The position numbers were made by a program, and so were the translations under genes. The notes beneath the pieces were generated by a model. The model saw nothing but the letters and a program-made list of their open reading frames with translations, was not told where the DNA came from and did no database searches. Positions 9,315-18,115 of a stretch of 64,000 nt of DNA are shown here, one piece after another. This stretch comes from Comamonadaceae bacterium M7527. GTDB taxonomy: Bacteria; Pseudomonadota; Gammaproteobacteria; Burkholderiales; Burkholderiaceae_C. Where the stretch lies: positions 1,488,001-1,552,000 of the forward strand of contig CP087990.1 of assembly GCA_021044545.1 (NCBI GenBank), read 5' to 3'. Each line of letters begins with the position of its first letter. The stretch's first letter is position 1.

Positions 9315-10631
9315 ATGCAAGCCATTGAAGTGTATGTAGTAGGCGGCGCGGTACGCGACACCTTGTTGGGCGACGGCGCAGCCTGCGACCTTGACTGGGT
9401 GGTAGTCGGTGCCACGCCGCAGTACATGACCACGCTTGGCTTTGTACCTGTGGGCAGCGACTTTCCGGTGTTTTTGCATCCACAAACAGGGCAAGAGTTT
9501 GCCCTGGCCAGAACCGAGCGCAAAACCGCCAAGGGCTATCAGGGCTTTAGCTTTTACGCCGCACCTGATGTCACCCTTGCACAAGACTTGGCCAGACGAG
9601 ACCTCACCGTCAACGCCATGGCCATGGCCGCACCCAGCAACCACCTGGGCGATGCGGGTGCTTGGCGTCACTGGCAACCTGCACCAGACACTGCATTGAT
9701 TGACCCGTTTAATGGCTTGGCAGACTTGCGCGCTGGTGTGCTTCGCCACGTCAGCGAAGCCTTTGCTGAAGACCCCGTGCGCATTTTGCGCCTGGCCAGA
9801 TTTGCCGCACGTTGGCCTGCGTTTACCGTGCACAGCCAGACCAACGCTTTAATGCGCAGCATGGTGGACGCTGGCGAAGTAAACGCGCTGGTGGCAGAGC
9901 GCGTGTGGCAAGAGCTGTCAAAAGGTCTGATGGCGAGCAAGCCCTCGCGCATGTTTGATGTATTGCGCGGCTGCGGCGCCCTGCAAACCCTGCTGCCTGA
10001 GCTAGACCGCTTGTGGGGCGTGCCCCAACGCGCCGACTTCCACCCGGAAATAGACACCGGTGTGCATGCCATGATGGTGATGGACATGAGCGCGCAGCTT
10101 GGCGCCGACCTTGCCACGCGCTTTGCCTGCCTGTGCCACGACTTGGGTAAAGGCACCACACCTGCCGATGTGTTGCCACGCCACACAGGCCACGAAATGC
10201 GCAGCGTGCACCTGCTCAACAGTGTGGCGCAACGCTTTAAGGTACCCAAAGCCTGCAAAGAGCTGGCCGACGTTGTAGCCAAAGAACACGGCCACATTCA
10301 CCGCTGTAAAGATTTGTCTGGCCCGGCACTGATTCGCTTGCTTGAGCGCTGCGACGCGTTTCGCAGACCTGAGCGATTTGCATCCGTGTTACTGGCCTGC
10401 GAATGCGATGCCCGCGGACGCTTGGGCTTGTCTGAGCAACCCTACGCGCAAGCCGATTGGCTCAAACAACTGCACGCGGCAGCCAGCAGCATAGACACAC
10501 AAGCCATCGCTCAACAAGCAGCCCAGGCACCTGAGTTTGCCAAGCACAAAGGTGAGTGGATTGCACAACAAATCACCGCGGCACGCGAGGCTGCCATCAA
10601 GCCATTGCTGCCGGCGCCTACTCCCCAATAA
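9315..10631 (+). CDS. cca: CCA tRNA nucleotidyltransferase (multifunctional, with HD domain)
   Basis: Adds or repairs the 3' CCA of tRNAs without a nucleic-acid template. The protein is 438 residues. The class II nucleotidyltransferase head has VVGGAVRDTLLG and DLDWVVVG (catalytic Asp pair) near residues 8-35, followed by RRDLTVNAMAM and the DPVRILRLARFAAR segment. The C-terminal HD phosphohydrolase domain is present (HPEIDTGVHAMMVM and CLCHDLGKGTTP), so this is the E. coli-like multifunctional type. It lies 81 bases after the NDUFA9-like gene and converges on the adhesin gene. Confidence 0.94.
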   Translation: MQAIEVYVVGGAVRDTLLGDGAACDLDWVVVGATPQYMTTLGFVPVGSDFPVFLHPQTGQEFALARTERKTAKGYQGFSFYAAPDVTLAQDLARRDLTVNAMAMAAPSNHLGDAGAWRHWQPAPDTALIDPFNGLADLRAGVLRHVSEAFAEDPVRILRLARFAARWPAFTVHSQTNALMRSMVDAGEVNALVAERVWQELSKGLMASKPSRMFDVLRGCGALQTLLPELDRLWGVPQRADFHPEIDTGVHAMMVMDMSAQLGADLATRFACLCHDLGKGTTPADVLPRHTGHEMRSVHLLNSVAQRFKVPKACKELADVVAKEHGHIHRCKDLSGPALIRLLERCDAFRRPERFASVLLACECDARGRLGLSEQPYAQADWLKQLHAAASSIDTQAIAQQAAQAPEFAKHKGEWIAQQITAAREAAIKPLLPAPTPQ

Positions 10632-10648
10632 AAGCGCTGGGCACCAAA

Positions 10649-10683
10649 CGGGCGGGTGTGCACGCCAATCACACCCTTGCCCG
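10649..10683. terminator. Hairpin between convergent cca and adhesin genes
   Basis: cgggc-gggtgtg pairs with cacaccc-(tt)-gcccg around a 9-base loop, giving 12 paired positions with a 2-base bulge. It sits in the 57-base gap between two convergent stops. There is no clean T-run on either strand. Confidence 0.5.
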
Positions 10684-10688
10684 CCGGC

Positions 10689-12572
10689 TTACTTGCTGGC
10701 CAGTTGGGCCACCTGGGCCATGAGGGCTGCCATTTGCTGCTTGAGCTTGGCATTCTCTGCGTCTTGTGCCGCCATGCGCGCTTCTTGCATGCTGAGCTGA
10801 TCCTGCAACGCCACCACTTGCTGGCCTTGGGCTGGTGTGCTTCGGTTAGAGCCGCCCCATGAGTAGCTGAAACCTACGCCCACTGTGGCCTTGCCATTGC
10901 TGCCAGTGGCCGCTGCCGCCTTGAAGGTGGTATTGGCACTGAGCCTGTGCTGAAAGCCAATGGCCAATGCGTTCTTGCCGCTGTAGGCTCCCAAGCCTGC
11001 CGTAAAGCCACTGTCCGCGCTTGCTGGCAATGCTGGCAATGCTGGCATGCTGGCCATGGCTGCCACATTGGCAATGCCTTGTGTGTTGCCGTCAATGCGC
11101 TTGCTGTTGTCGGCTATGCCTTGGCTTAGGCGCTGGTCTACGCTGTCCAGCTGGCCTTTGTTCAAGGCGTCGTAAGCATTCACGGCGTCGCCCACACCAC
11201 TTAGGCGGGTGCCTGTGATGTATTTGTACTTTGTCACGCCGTTGACGGTTTCACGCATCACACCAATGGCATTGGCTGGCGCGCCTGTTGGCTTGTTGGT
11301 TGCTGTGAAGTAGGTCATGCCGTCCACCGCGTTGGTGGTGGATAGCGTGCCGTTGGTGGTGGCTGCCTTGCCGCCTAGGGCGATGTATGACGCATCGTTA
11401 AAACCGGTGGCTGGTACGGCTTCGGTACCTGCGTTGTCGGTGTAAATGGTGCTGCCAAAGTTCGCACCGCTGCGGGTGTTGACGCCTGTGATGTCTTAGT
11501 CATCAAGAATAAGTGCTGTGGTGGCTGTACCGCCGCGTATGGTGGTTTGGCTGCCTTGGGTGCCGTCGTTGTCGGCGTCGAATACCACTTTGCCGTCACC
11601 ACGGGTTACGGCTATCTCAGACTTGGAAACGGTGATTTCCGATTTGTCGTCGACGGTATCGGTGGTGGCGTGCAGCGAGGCTTCGGCGGTGGCCCTTTGT
11701 CTGCTGTCGGCGCGCCTACTGGAGCGCCGGGCATCGAGGCTCTTTTGGATGGCCTCAATGTCTTGCGTTAGGGTGGTTTCTTTGCCGGTACGTTCACCAA
11801 TGGTGTCAAGCGCCAAGTCGTTGATCTCGGTCTTGGTGTAAACGTCGGCGCTGTCGGCCTTGGTAGCCAATGCGTCGGTGTTGGCCTTCACGGTGGTACC
11901 TAAGGCTGTCACCGTGGAGCTATTGGCTTTGGTGCTTAGCAAAGCGTTAGTTTTGCTTGTGGTGTAAACGGTGGCCTCTGTTGTTCCAACTGTGTCTTTG
12001 AGTGTGGCGGTGTCGTTTGAGGCGCTGATGATTTCGTTGACCTGGGCTATTGTGGCGGCGTCGGCGGCCTCTACGCCTTTTGAGACGTTCACAATGCGGC
12101 GGGTTGCTGTAGTGTGGTTGGTGGTGTTGCCGCTGCCAACTGATACGACGTTGGTAGCGGTTGCAACGCTGTGTGCCCCCAAAGCCACAGAGCCTTTGCC
12201 TTTGGCCGCGCTGTACGCGCCTAATGCGACCGAGTTTAAACCTGTTGCCTGGCTACGCCAGCCCGTGGCAGTTGTGCGGTCTCGTGTCGCACTGCTGAGT
12301 TCGCCTGTTGCGGTTGCCCCGACGCCTGACGCGTCGCTGCTGGCGCCGATGGCGGTTGAGTAACCGCCTGTCGATTGGCTGTTGGCGCCGATTGCGGTTA
12401 TCGAGCCAAAGTCTAAATTACCCGCGTTGGCGCCGAAGCCGTATGCCACAGCATTAGATCCTCTCGTGGTCTGTGCATACGCTGTGCTACCGTAGCTGAG
12501 TGCTGCCAGTAGTGCCGCTGGGGCGACCTGACTTAATTTACTGCGAGGTGCGAGGTCATGATTGCAGCCCAA
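10689..12572 (-). pseudogene. Trimeric autotransporter adhesin (YadA-like), interrupted by in-frame TAA
   Basis: Surface adhesin of the type V secretion class, about 627 codons. One continuous frame runs through both halves, broken only by a TAA at 11496-11498. Order: signal peptide (SKLSQVAPAALLAALS, cleavage after AYA), YadA-head repeats (SVALGAYS, SVALGAHS types), a first neck (GVEAADAATIAQVNE), a coiled-coil stalk, the stop, a second neck (GVGDAVNAYDALNKGQLD), and the membrane anchor (FTAGLGAYSGKNALAIGFQH ending GVGFSYSW). Unusually, about 55 residues follow the anchor and form a Gln/Ala-rich coiled coil. No ATG is available, so the start is probably TTG 12572, with a TAG in frame just upstream. 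Without the anchor, the truncated product could not insert in the outer membrane. Confidence 0.82.
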
Positions 12573-12594
12573 AGGTAACTAAACAAGATCTGTT

Positions 12595-12624
12595 ATTCTA
12601 CTTTAAAACTACTTTTTTGTGCAA
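12595..12624 (-). promoter_or_regulatory. Sigma-70-like promoter of the adhesin gene
   Basis: On the minus strand, TTGCAC (12624-12619) and TAGAAT (12600-12595) are separated by 18 bases in an AT-rich patch. This predicts a leader of only about 15 bases before the TTG start, with no recognisable Shine-Dalgarno sequence. Confidence 0.6.
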
Positions 12625-12644
12625 TTTTTTTGCCAATTTGTAAC

Positions 12645-12662
12645 GATTGAATACTTTCAATC
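12645..12662. repeat. Short perfect hairpin between trxC and adhesin gene
   Basis: gattgaa-tact-ttcaatc is a 7-bp perfect inverted repeat with a 4-base loop. It lies between the trxC stop and the adhesin promoter. It could be a weak trxC terminator or an operator, but it has no G+C-rich stem or T-run. Confidence 0.35.
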
Positions 12663-12722
12663 TAAAAGTCGCACAAGCCTTGTTGGGTGAGACCTGAACC
12701 CTTGACTATCAGTGGCTGGTTG

Positions 12723-13157
12723 TCAGTTATTGGCGCGCGCCCACTTCACCAGGTCTGCACGGCTCATGGCGCCGCTCACCCGCGCCACCTCTTTGCCATC
12801 CTTGAACATGGCCAGGGTTGGAATGCTGCGTATGTTGAAGCGCGCGCCCACGTCCTGGTGGGCTTCGGTGTCAACTTTGGCCAGCAACATGTCGCCGGCC
12901 AAGTCGCCCGCTGCAGCTTCAAACTGCGGCGCCATGGCGCGACAAGGCCCGCACCACGGTGCCCAAAAATCAACCAGCACGGGCAGCGCGCTGCGGCTGA
13001 TGTGTTTGTTCAGCGCCGCGCCGTCAAGTGCCACGGGCTTGGCGCTTTGCATGGGCTTTTGGCAGCGCCCGCAATTGGCGTTGGCCATATCGCTGCGCGC
13101 CAAACGGTTGGTGGTGTGGCAGTGTGGGCAAACAATGAGCGAGGTGTGCGTGGTCAT
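12723..13157 (-). CDS. trxC: Thioredoxin 2 with N-terminal zinc ribbon
   Basis: Cytoplasmic dithiol reductase of 144 residues. The zinc ribbon CPHC...CGRC lies at about residues 10-35, and the redox centre WAPWCGPC near residue 70 is intact. The cis-Pro loop reads IRSIPTLAMF. TrxC proteins help defend against oxidative stress in other proteobacteria. The start is ATG 13157 (MTTHTS); the longer frame to 13283 is an accident of the frameshifted DUF2905 gene next to it. It is the last gene of an apparent run with the MidA-like methyltransferase gene and DUF2905. Confidence 0.93.
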   Translation of the reverse strand: MTTHTSLIVCPHCHTTNRLARSDMANANCGRCQKPMQSAKPVALDGAALNKHISRSALPVLVDFWAPWCGPCRAMAPQFEAAAGDLAGDMLLAKVDTEAHQDVGARFNIRSIPTLAMFKDGKEVARVSGAMSRADLVKWARANN

Positions 13158-13183
13158 GGCAGGTAAAAGTTTAAAACAACAAG

Positions 13184-13377
13184 CTACACGTAGCGCGCCA
13201 ACAAACTGCACAAGCCACTGAGCACCAGGGTAGAGGCTATGGGCACTGGTATGACCCGCCGTCCAAAGCGCAGCCAAAGTCACCCGGCAGCCGGCCTACA
13301 CCAAAGCGGCGCAACAACGGCATCAGGCCGTTGATCAGCACCAACGCCAAAAATACAACAATGAGCCATCTAAACAT
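13184..13377 (-). pseudogene. DUF2905 small membrane protein, frameshifted
   Basis: Small two-helix membrane protein of unknown function, normally about 64-70 residues. The first half (MFRWLIVVFLALVLINGLMP, then RRFGVGRLPGDF) is in one frame. The second half (LRFGRRVIPVP, IASTLVLSGL, CSLLARYV) is in another and ends at the TAG at 13184-13186. The switch is at 13274-13275, where one base is missing after the TTT codon. With the base restored, the protein is 64 residues, the expected family size. The gene is 7 bases downstream of the methyltransferase stop and 26 bases upstream of trxC. Confidence 0.8.
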
Positions 13378-13384
13378 CAGCTGC

Positions 13385-14563
13385 TCACAAGGTGTGGGTT
13401 CGGTCAAACTGGGTAAAGCCCATGAGGCCGCCCGCATCATTCACGGCCTGGGTGTTGGCCGCAGCCACCAGCGCCAGCACTTTAAACAACTCGCCCATTT
13501 CGTGCTCGTGCACCAGTTTTAACGACTGGGCTTGCACCGCCGGTGTGACATGCGCCAGCTGCTCAACAAAACCGCAGTTGAGCAAAAAGCGTCCCTGGCT
13601 GGTGTAGCCCAATACGTCCAAGCCTGCGCCGCGCGCATCACCTTGCGCGGCCACGGCTGCGGCCGTGAAGTCCACGTGTACGGTGATGTCCTTGAGGCCC
13701 ACGCCCACCAGGGGGTCTGGGTCACTGGTGTGTTGGTAGTGACACATCAGCGTGCCCATGTGGCGTTGCGGGTGGTAGTACTCGGCATGGGTGAAACCAT
13801 AGTCCAGCAACAGGGCTGCACCGGTTTTTAAGCGCTCACCCAGGCTGCTCATCCATGCAGTCGCTTGCTGATGCCACTCCACCAGGTAGTCCAGGTGGGG
13901 TGGCACGTCAATGTCTGGGCGCAAGTCTGTGGGCCGGTCTTGCCACATGAGCTGCCACACTGGCGCGTCAGGGTTCAGGCTCACGCCGCGTTCCAGCCAC
14001 TCACCCGCTTGTGTGTGCACCAGCAGCTTGGTTGGCATGGCATCCAGCACCTCGTTGCCCAACACCACGGCGTGCAACTCGTGTGGCCACTGCGTTGCCC
14101 ACTGCAGGTCTACCTGACCCATAAACCGTTTTAGCCGCGCTTGCTGGCGTACCTTTAGCGGGGCTGACAACTCCACAATGACGTAGCGTTTCAAGGGTGC
14201 GCCATCGGCCAGCAAGGCCTCAATGAGTTGCTCTGCCAATGCGCCGGTGCCGCCGCCAAACTCCCACACCTCAGATACGCCGCACAACTGCATGGCCTGG
14301 GCCACTTGTTTGGCAACGGTAAGGCCAAACAAGGGGCTGAGCTCTGGCGCCGTTACAAAGTCTGAACCGTCAGCAGGCATCAGGCCTAGTTTGGTGCGCT
14401 CATTGGCGTAATAGCCCAGACCTGGCGCGTACAGCGCATCTGCCATAAAGGCGTCAAATGGCAACCAGCCAGCATGCGCCTCCAGGCGCTGGTTGATATA
14501 CCCCTGCATGGCCTGTGGCGTGGCGGGTATTTCGGGGGAAGTCGGTACACTTGGGGTGTTCAT
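13385..14563 (-). CDS. MidA/NDUFAF7-family SAM-dependent methyltransferase (DUF185)
   Basis: Protein of 392 residues. In eukaryotes, NDUFAF7 dimethylates an arginine of a complex I subunit; the bacterial substrate is not established. The SAM-binding segment EFGGGTGALAEQL lies near residue 100, after the conserved FVTAPELSPLFG. GNEVLDAMP and LLLDYGFTHAEYYHPQR are further family blocks. The start is ATG 14563; the ORF can be extended to a TTG at 14584 without support. It is divergent from the pteridine-reductase-like gene and leads an apparent operon with DUF2905 and trxC. Confidence 0.87.
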   Translation of the reverse strand: MNTPSVPTSPEIPATPQAMQGYINQRLEAHAGWLPFDAFMADALYAPGLGYYANERTKLGLMPADGSDFVTAPELSPLFGLTVAKQVAQAMQLCGVSEVWEFGGGTGALAEQLIEALLADGAPLKRYVIVELSAPLKVRQQARLKRFMGQVDLQWATQWPHELHAVVLGNEVLDAMPTKLLVHTQAGEWLERGVSLNPDAPVWQLMWQDRPTDLRPDIDVPPHLDYLVEWHQQATAWMSSLGERLKTGAALLLDYGFTHAEYYHPQRHMGTLMCHYQHTSDPDPLVGVGLKDITVHVDFTAAAVAAQGDARGAGLDVLGYTSQGRFLLNCGFVEQLAHVTPAVQAQSLKLVHEHEMGELFKVLALVAAANTQAVNDAGGLMGFTQFDRTHTL

Positions 14564-14644
14564 GCGCGGTTTGTAGCTTGTCAACAGCCGACATTGTGCG
14601 CTACGCCCTGTAAGGGGCTGCTTTTACACATCCCATTTCCAAAC

Positions 14645-15445
14645 ATGCCATCCAACCCCGTCAAGCGCTTTGATGCCCAACTGCTGCCTCGCGTTGCCTT
14701 GGTTACGGGCGCGGGTACGCGCCTGGGGCGGGCCATTGCCCTTGCGTTGGCCCATGCCGGCTGGGACGTGGCGGTGCACTTTCGCAACTCTGAGCCACAG
14801 GCGCTGCAAACCGTAACCGACTGCCAGCAAGCCAGCCCCCATGGGCGCTTTAAAGCCTTTAGGGCAGACCTGGCCGACAGCCAGGCGTGCGCGCAACTGG
14901 CTGCTGATGTAAGCGCCCACTTCGGCGCTTGGGGCGCATTGGTCAACAGCGCGTCTGTGTTTGAGCACGACAGCGCCACCACCATCAACGCAGACAATGG
15001 CGCCCTTCATTGGCACACCAACACCATGGCGCCAGTCTTGCTCACGCAAGCTTTGTACGCCCACGCCACCAGCCGCCACGCGTGCGCGGTGGCGGTGAAC
15101 ATGCTGGATCAAAAGTTGTGGAACCTCAATCCAGACTTCTTCAGCTACACGCTGAGCAAGTCCGCACTAGAGACTGCCACCACCATGCTGGCCCAGGCTT
15201 TGGCGCCTGTCATGCGCGTGGTGGGCGTTGCACCTGGCCTCACGCTCACAAGCCATATGCTGTCTGACGAGCAGTTTCAAGCGCTGCACAAGTTGTCGCC
15301 GCTTGGCCAGTCCAGCACGCCCGAAGATGTGGTGGCCACTGTGCTGTTTGCCCTGGGCAATGCTTCTATAACCGGCACCACCTTGTTGGTTGACGGCGGC
15401 CAGCACTTGCAAGCGTTTGAGCGCGACTTCTCACTGATGACTTGA
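14645..15445 (+). CDS. folM: SDR oxidoreductase, probable FolM-type dihydropteridine reductase
   Basis: Short-chain dehydrogenase of 266 residues with the cofactor loop VTGAGTRLGRAIA near residue 20 and the catalytic YTLSK near residue 175. SFVDGG-type C-terminal residues read LVDGGQHL. The Arg in TGAxTRLG is typical of NADPH-using pteridine reductases. folB starts 14 bases downstream, which supports a role in pterin reduction, as in FolM or PTR1-like enzymes. The gene symbol rests on that context and the loop sequence, not on a distinctive catalytic motif. The start is ATG 14645; the frame reaching 14474 overlaps the divergent methyltransferase gene. Confidence 0.72.
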   Translation: MPSNPVKRFDAQLLPRVALVTGAGTRLGRAIALALAHAGWDVAVHFRNSEPQALQTVTDCQQASPHGRFKAFRADLADSQACAQLAADVSAHFGAWGALVNSASVFEHDSATTINADNGALHWHTNTMAPVLLTQALYAHATSRHACAVAVNMLDQKLWNLNPDFFSYTLSKSALETATTMLAQALAPVMRVVGVAPGLTLTSHMLSDEQFQALHKLSPLGQSSTPEDVVATVLFALGNASITGTTLLVDGGQHLQAFERDFSLMT

Positions 15446-15458
15446 TGCCACACACCTT

Positions 15459-15851
15459 ATGACAACCACTACACAAACCACACATGCCGTGTCGGGCAAC
15501 CAGATACTCACGCTGACGGGCCTGCGCTTTACCGCCAACCTGGGCATTTTGGAGCACGAAAAAACCTCGCCCCAGCCCATACAGGTAGACGCCGAGCTCA
15601 ACCAGGGCAAGCAGCCTTTGCTGCCACAAGACGACGACATCAGCAATGTGCTGGACTACCGCAAGGTGCGCCAAATCATCATTGATGAGTGCACGGCTGA
15701 ACACGTGAATTTGCTTGAAACCCTGATTGGGCGCCTCACGCACAGGCTGATGCAATTACCCGGCGTGCTGGGTGCGCGTGTGCGCATTGCCAAGCTGGAA
15801 ATTTTTGACGACTGTGAAGTCGCTATCCGTATGCAAGGGGGCCAATGGTGA
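15459..15851 (+). CDS. folB: Dihydroneopterin aldolase
   Basis: Cleaves 7,8-dihydroneopterin to 6-hydroxymethyl-dihydropterin in folate synthesis. The protein is 130 residues. The tunnelling-fold signature is present: LTLTGLRFTANLGILEHEK near residue 25, with the conserved Glu, VLDYRKVRQII, and LLETLIGRLTHRL with the second catalytic region. The C-terminus reads VRIAKLEIFDDCEVAIR. Its stop overlaps the ttcA start by 7 bases, indicating translational coupling. Confidence 0.88.
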   Translation: MTTTTQTTHAVSGNQILTLTGLRFTANLGILEHEKTSPQPIQVDAELNQGKQPLLPQDDDISNVLDYRKVRQIIIDECTAEHVNLLETLIGRLTHRLMQLPGVLGARVRIAKLEIFDDCEVAIRMQGGQW

Positions 15852-16813
15852 ACACCACTGCCACAAACGAACAAGCCACTTTGTCTGATGCAGACAAAGC
15901 CCAGCAACGCGAAGACCACAAGCTGGAAAAGCGCCTGTGCCGCCAAATGGGCCAAGCCATTGTTGACTACAACATGATTGAGCACGGCGACCGTGTGATG
16001 GTGTGCATGTCTGGCGGCAAAGACAGCTACGCCATGCTGGACATTTTGCTAAAGCTCAAACAGCGCGCGCCCATCAGCTTTGACATTGTGGCCGTCAACC
16101 TTGACCAAAAGCAGCCGGGCTTTCCTGAGCATGTGCTGCCCGAGTACCTGGCCAGGCAAGGCGTTGAGTTTCACATTGAAAACCAAGACACCTACAGCGT
16201 GGTGACCAGCAAAATTGCGCCTGGCAAAACCATGTGCAGCTTGTGCAGCCGTTTGCGCCGTGGCATTTTGTACCGGGTGGCAGGCGAATTGAAGTGCAAC
16301 AAGGTGGCACTGGGCCACCACCGCAACGACATTTTGCAAACGCTGCTGCTCAATATGTTCTTTGGCTCACGCCTCAAGGGCATGCCCGCCAAGCTCATCA
16401 GCGACAGTGGCCAGCACACCGTGATTCGCCCGCTGGCCTACGTGGCCGAAGACGACTTGGAGCGTTGGGCACAGATTCGACAATTCCCCATCATCCCGTG
16501 CACGCTGTGCGGCAGCCAGGACAATTTGCAGCGCGTGCAGGTGGGCAACATGCTCAAAGACTGGGAAAAGCGTTTTCCTGGCCGCGTGGAAAACATGTTT
16601 ACCGCGCTGCAAAACGTGGTGCCCAGCCACTTGATGGATACGACGCTATACCCATTCAAGGACATCAAGGCTACAGGCGTGCCAGATGAAAACGGCGATA
16701 AGGCCTTTGACGCCGAGCCGCTGCCGCCCATGGCCGATCTGCCGCCTTTGCCCAAAGGCAGCGGCGACGCCGCCAAACAGTGGAAGTCACTGGCCAACAT
16801 CAAGGTGGTGTAG
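15845..16813 (+). CDS. ttcA: tRNA 2-thiocytidine(32) synthetase TtcA
   Basis: Iron-sulfur enzyme that thiolates cytidine 32 of certain tRNAs using ATP. The protein is 322 residues. The PP-loop SGGKDSYAML lies near residue 57. The cluster-binding cysteines are in MCSLCSRLRRG (near residue 122) and PCTLCGSQ (near residue 217), as in the family. GHHRNDILQT is conserved. The start overlaps the end of folB. The lipoprotein gene follows after 2 bases. Confidence 0.95.
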   Translation: MVNTTATNEQATLSDADKAQQREDHKLEKRLCRQMGQAIVDYNMIEHGDRVMVCMSGGKDSYAMLDILLKLKQRAPISFDIVAVNLDQKQPGFPEHVLPEYLARQGVEFHIENQDTYSVVTSKIAPGKTMCSLCSRLRRGILYRVAGELKCNKVALGHHRNDILQTLLLNMFFGSRLKGMPAKLISDSGQHTVIRPLAYVAEDDLERWAQIRQFPIIPCTLCGSQDNLQRVQVGNMLKDWEKRFPGRVENMFTALQNVVPSHLMDTTLYPFKDIKATGVPDENGDKAFDAEPLPPMADLPPLPKGSGDAAKQWKSLANIKVV

Positions 16814-16815
16814 GC

Positions 16816-17409
16816 ATGACCAAGCGCTGGCTTCAACTGTTATCGGCGCTGCTGCTGGCAAGTGCCATGACCGCCTGCGGCATGCCGCGTTTGGTAGACA
16901 CAGAGGTCAGCACGTTTAACGCCGCAGCCACTGAGGCACAACTGCGCAGCGCCAAGCTTTACTGGCTGGAGCGCCTGCCATCGCAAACATCAGAAAAAGA
17001 CCAGCGCATGGCAGCCATGGCCAGGACGGCCTTGCAAGGTGCAGGCTTGCAAGAGGCGCCCTCGCGCATGTCGGCCGAGCTGTTGGTCACACTCACCACC
17101 AACCAGGCCAAGCAAGACCACGCCCCGTTTGAAGCCCCGCCCGTGCGCACCGGCTTTTGGTTTGGTACGGCAGGCTCTGGCATTACGTTCAGGTTTGGAG
17201 AACCCGCCACCAGCAGCTGGTACCAACGCAGCTTGCATTGGGTGTTTAGAAACCGCGCAGGCGATGTGTTGCAGGAAATCAAGGGCGTGCACGACGCGCG
17301 CTGGTCTGACGACGACACGGTGTGGCAAGCCATGCTCAACGCTTCGCTGACAGACTTCCCCAACGGCACTGACGCACCCCGCGTGATTAAAACCGACATA
17401 CCCAGATAA
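16816..17409 (+). CDS. DUF4136-like lipoprotein
   Basis: Predicted lipoprotein of 197 residues. The signal peptide has a basic start (MTKRW), a hydrophobic core and the lipobox MTAC, with the Cys near residue 21. The mature segment VSTFNAA is followed by alternating beta-strand-like stretches, and the protein ends with an Asp-rich part, resembling DUF4136 proteins. Function is unknown. The start is ATG 16816, only 2 bases after the ttcA stop; the longer frame begins inside ttcA. The phosphatase gene follows 9 bases downstream, so folM through the phosphatase may be one transcript. Confidence 0.72.
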   Translation: MTKRWLQLLSALLLASAMTACGMPRLVDTEVSTFNAAATEAQLRSAKLYWLERLPSQTSEKDQRMAAMARTALQGAGLQEAPSRMSAELLVTLTTNQAKQDHAPFEAPPVRTGFWFGTAGSGITFRFGEPATSSWYQRSLHWVFRNRAGDVLQEIKGVHDARWSDDDTVWQAMLNASLTDFPNGTDAPRVIKTDIPR

Positions 17410-17418
17410 GCAGCCGCC

Positions 17419-18039
17419 ATGCAAGCCACCCGCATTATTGCCGTGCGCCACGGCGAGACCGACTGGAACGCCGCCACACGCATACAGGGACACACAGACA
17501 TTGCGCTCAACGCCACAGGCCAGGCGCAAGCCCGCCAACTGGGCTTGGCCTTGGCCCATGACGACATTGACGCGGTGTACGCCAGCGACTTATCGCGCGC
17601 AGCCCATACCGCTGAGGCCATTGCCACGCATCACAACCTGCCTGTGCAGTTGCACCAGGGCTTGCGCGAACGCCACTTTGGTCACTTTGAAGGTCTCACC
17701 TGGGCCGAGATTGAAGCCAAGCACCCAATAGACGCCAAACGCTGGCGCGACCGCGAACCGGGCTTTGCACCTGCAGGCGGTGAGAGCCTGGATGTATTGA
17801 AAGATCGGGTGCAGCAAACACTCAACGACATTGCCGCCAAACACATGGGCCAGCATATTGTGTTGGCCGCACACGGTGGCATCATGGACCAGCTGTACCG
17901 CTTGGCCACCAACCTGGACTTGCACACCAAACGCAGCTGGCACTTGGGCAATTGCGCCGTCAACCGCTTGCTGTGGACGCCTGGCTCCATGAGCCTGGTT
18001 ATTTGGGGCGACACCAGTCATCTGCCCTCAGCCGCGTGA
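17419..18039 (+). CDS. Histidine phosphatase (phosphoglycerate mutase-like, GpmB/CobC type)
   Basis: Cytoplasmic phosphatase of 206 residues. The catalytic RHGETDWN near residue 10 contains the phospho-accepting His. ASDLSRAAHTAEAI, LRERHFGHFEGL and the second His in AAHGGIMDQL complete the active site. The family includes alpha-ribazole phosphatase and acid phosphatases as well as GpmB. The sequence does not settle the substrate, and no cobalamin genes are nearby. Confidence 0.88.
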   Translation: MQATRIIAVRHGETDWNAATRIQGHTDIALNATGQAQARQLGLALAHDDIDAVYASDLSRAAHTAEAIATHHNLPVQLHQGLRERHFGHFEGLTWAEIEAKHPIDAKRWRDREPGFAPAGGESLDVLKDRVQQTLNDIAAKHMGQHIVLAAHGGIMDQLYRLATNLDLHTKRSWHLGNCAVNRLLWTPGSMSLVIWGDTSHLPSAA

Positions 18040-18115
18040 CCGTGGCCATCTGACCGCAGCCGCAGCGCCCACCACGGTGTACATCACGGCCTGCAACTGC
18101 GCGCCAAGCTGACAA

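Noticed and set aside
9141..9833. 230-codon minus-strand frame opposite cca
   Set aside because: It lies entirely on a convincing cca gene and has no motif support.
11375..11602. Apparent frameshift between adhesin head and anchor
   Set aside because: Codon phase is the same on both sides of 11496-11498, so the break is a stop codon and not a frameshift.
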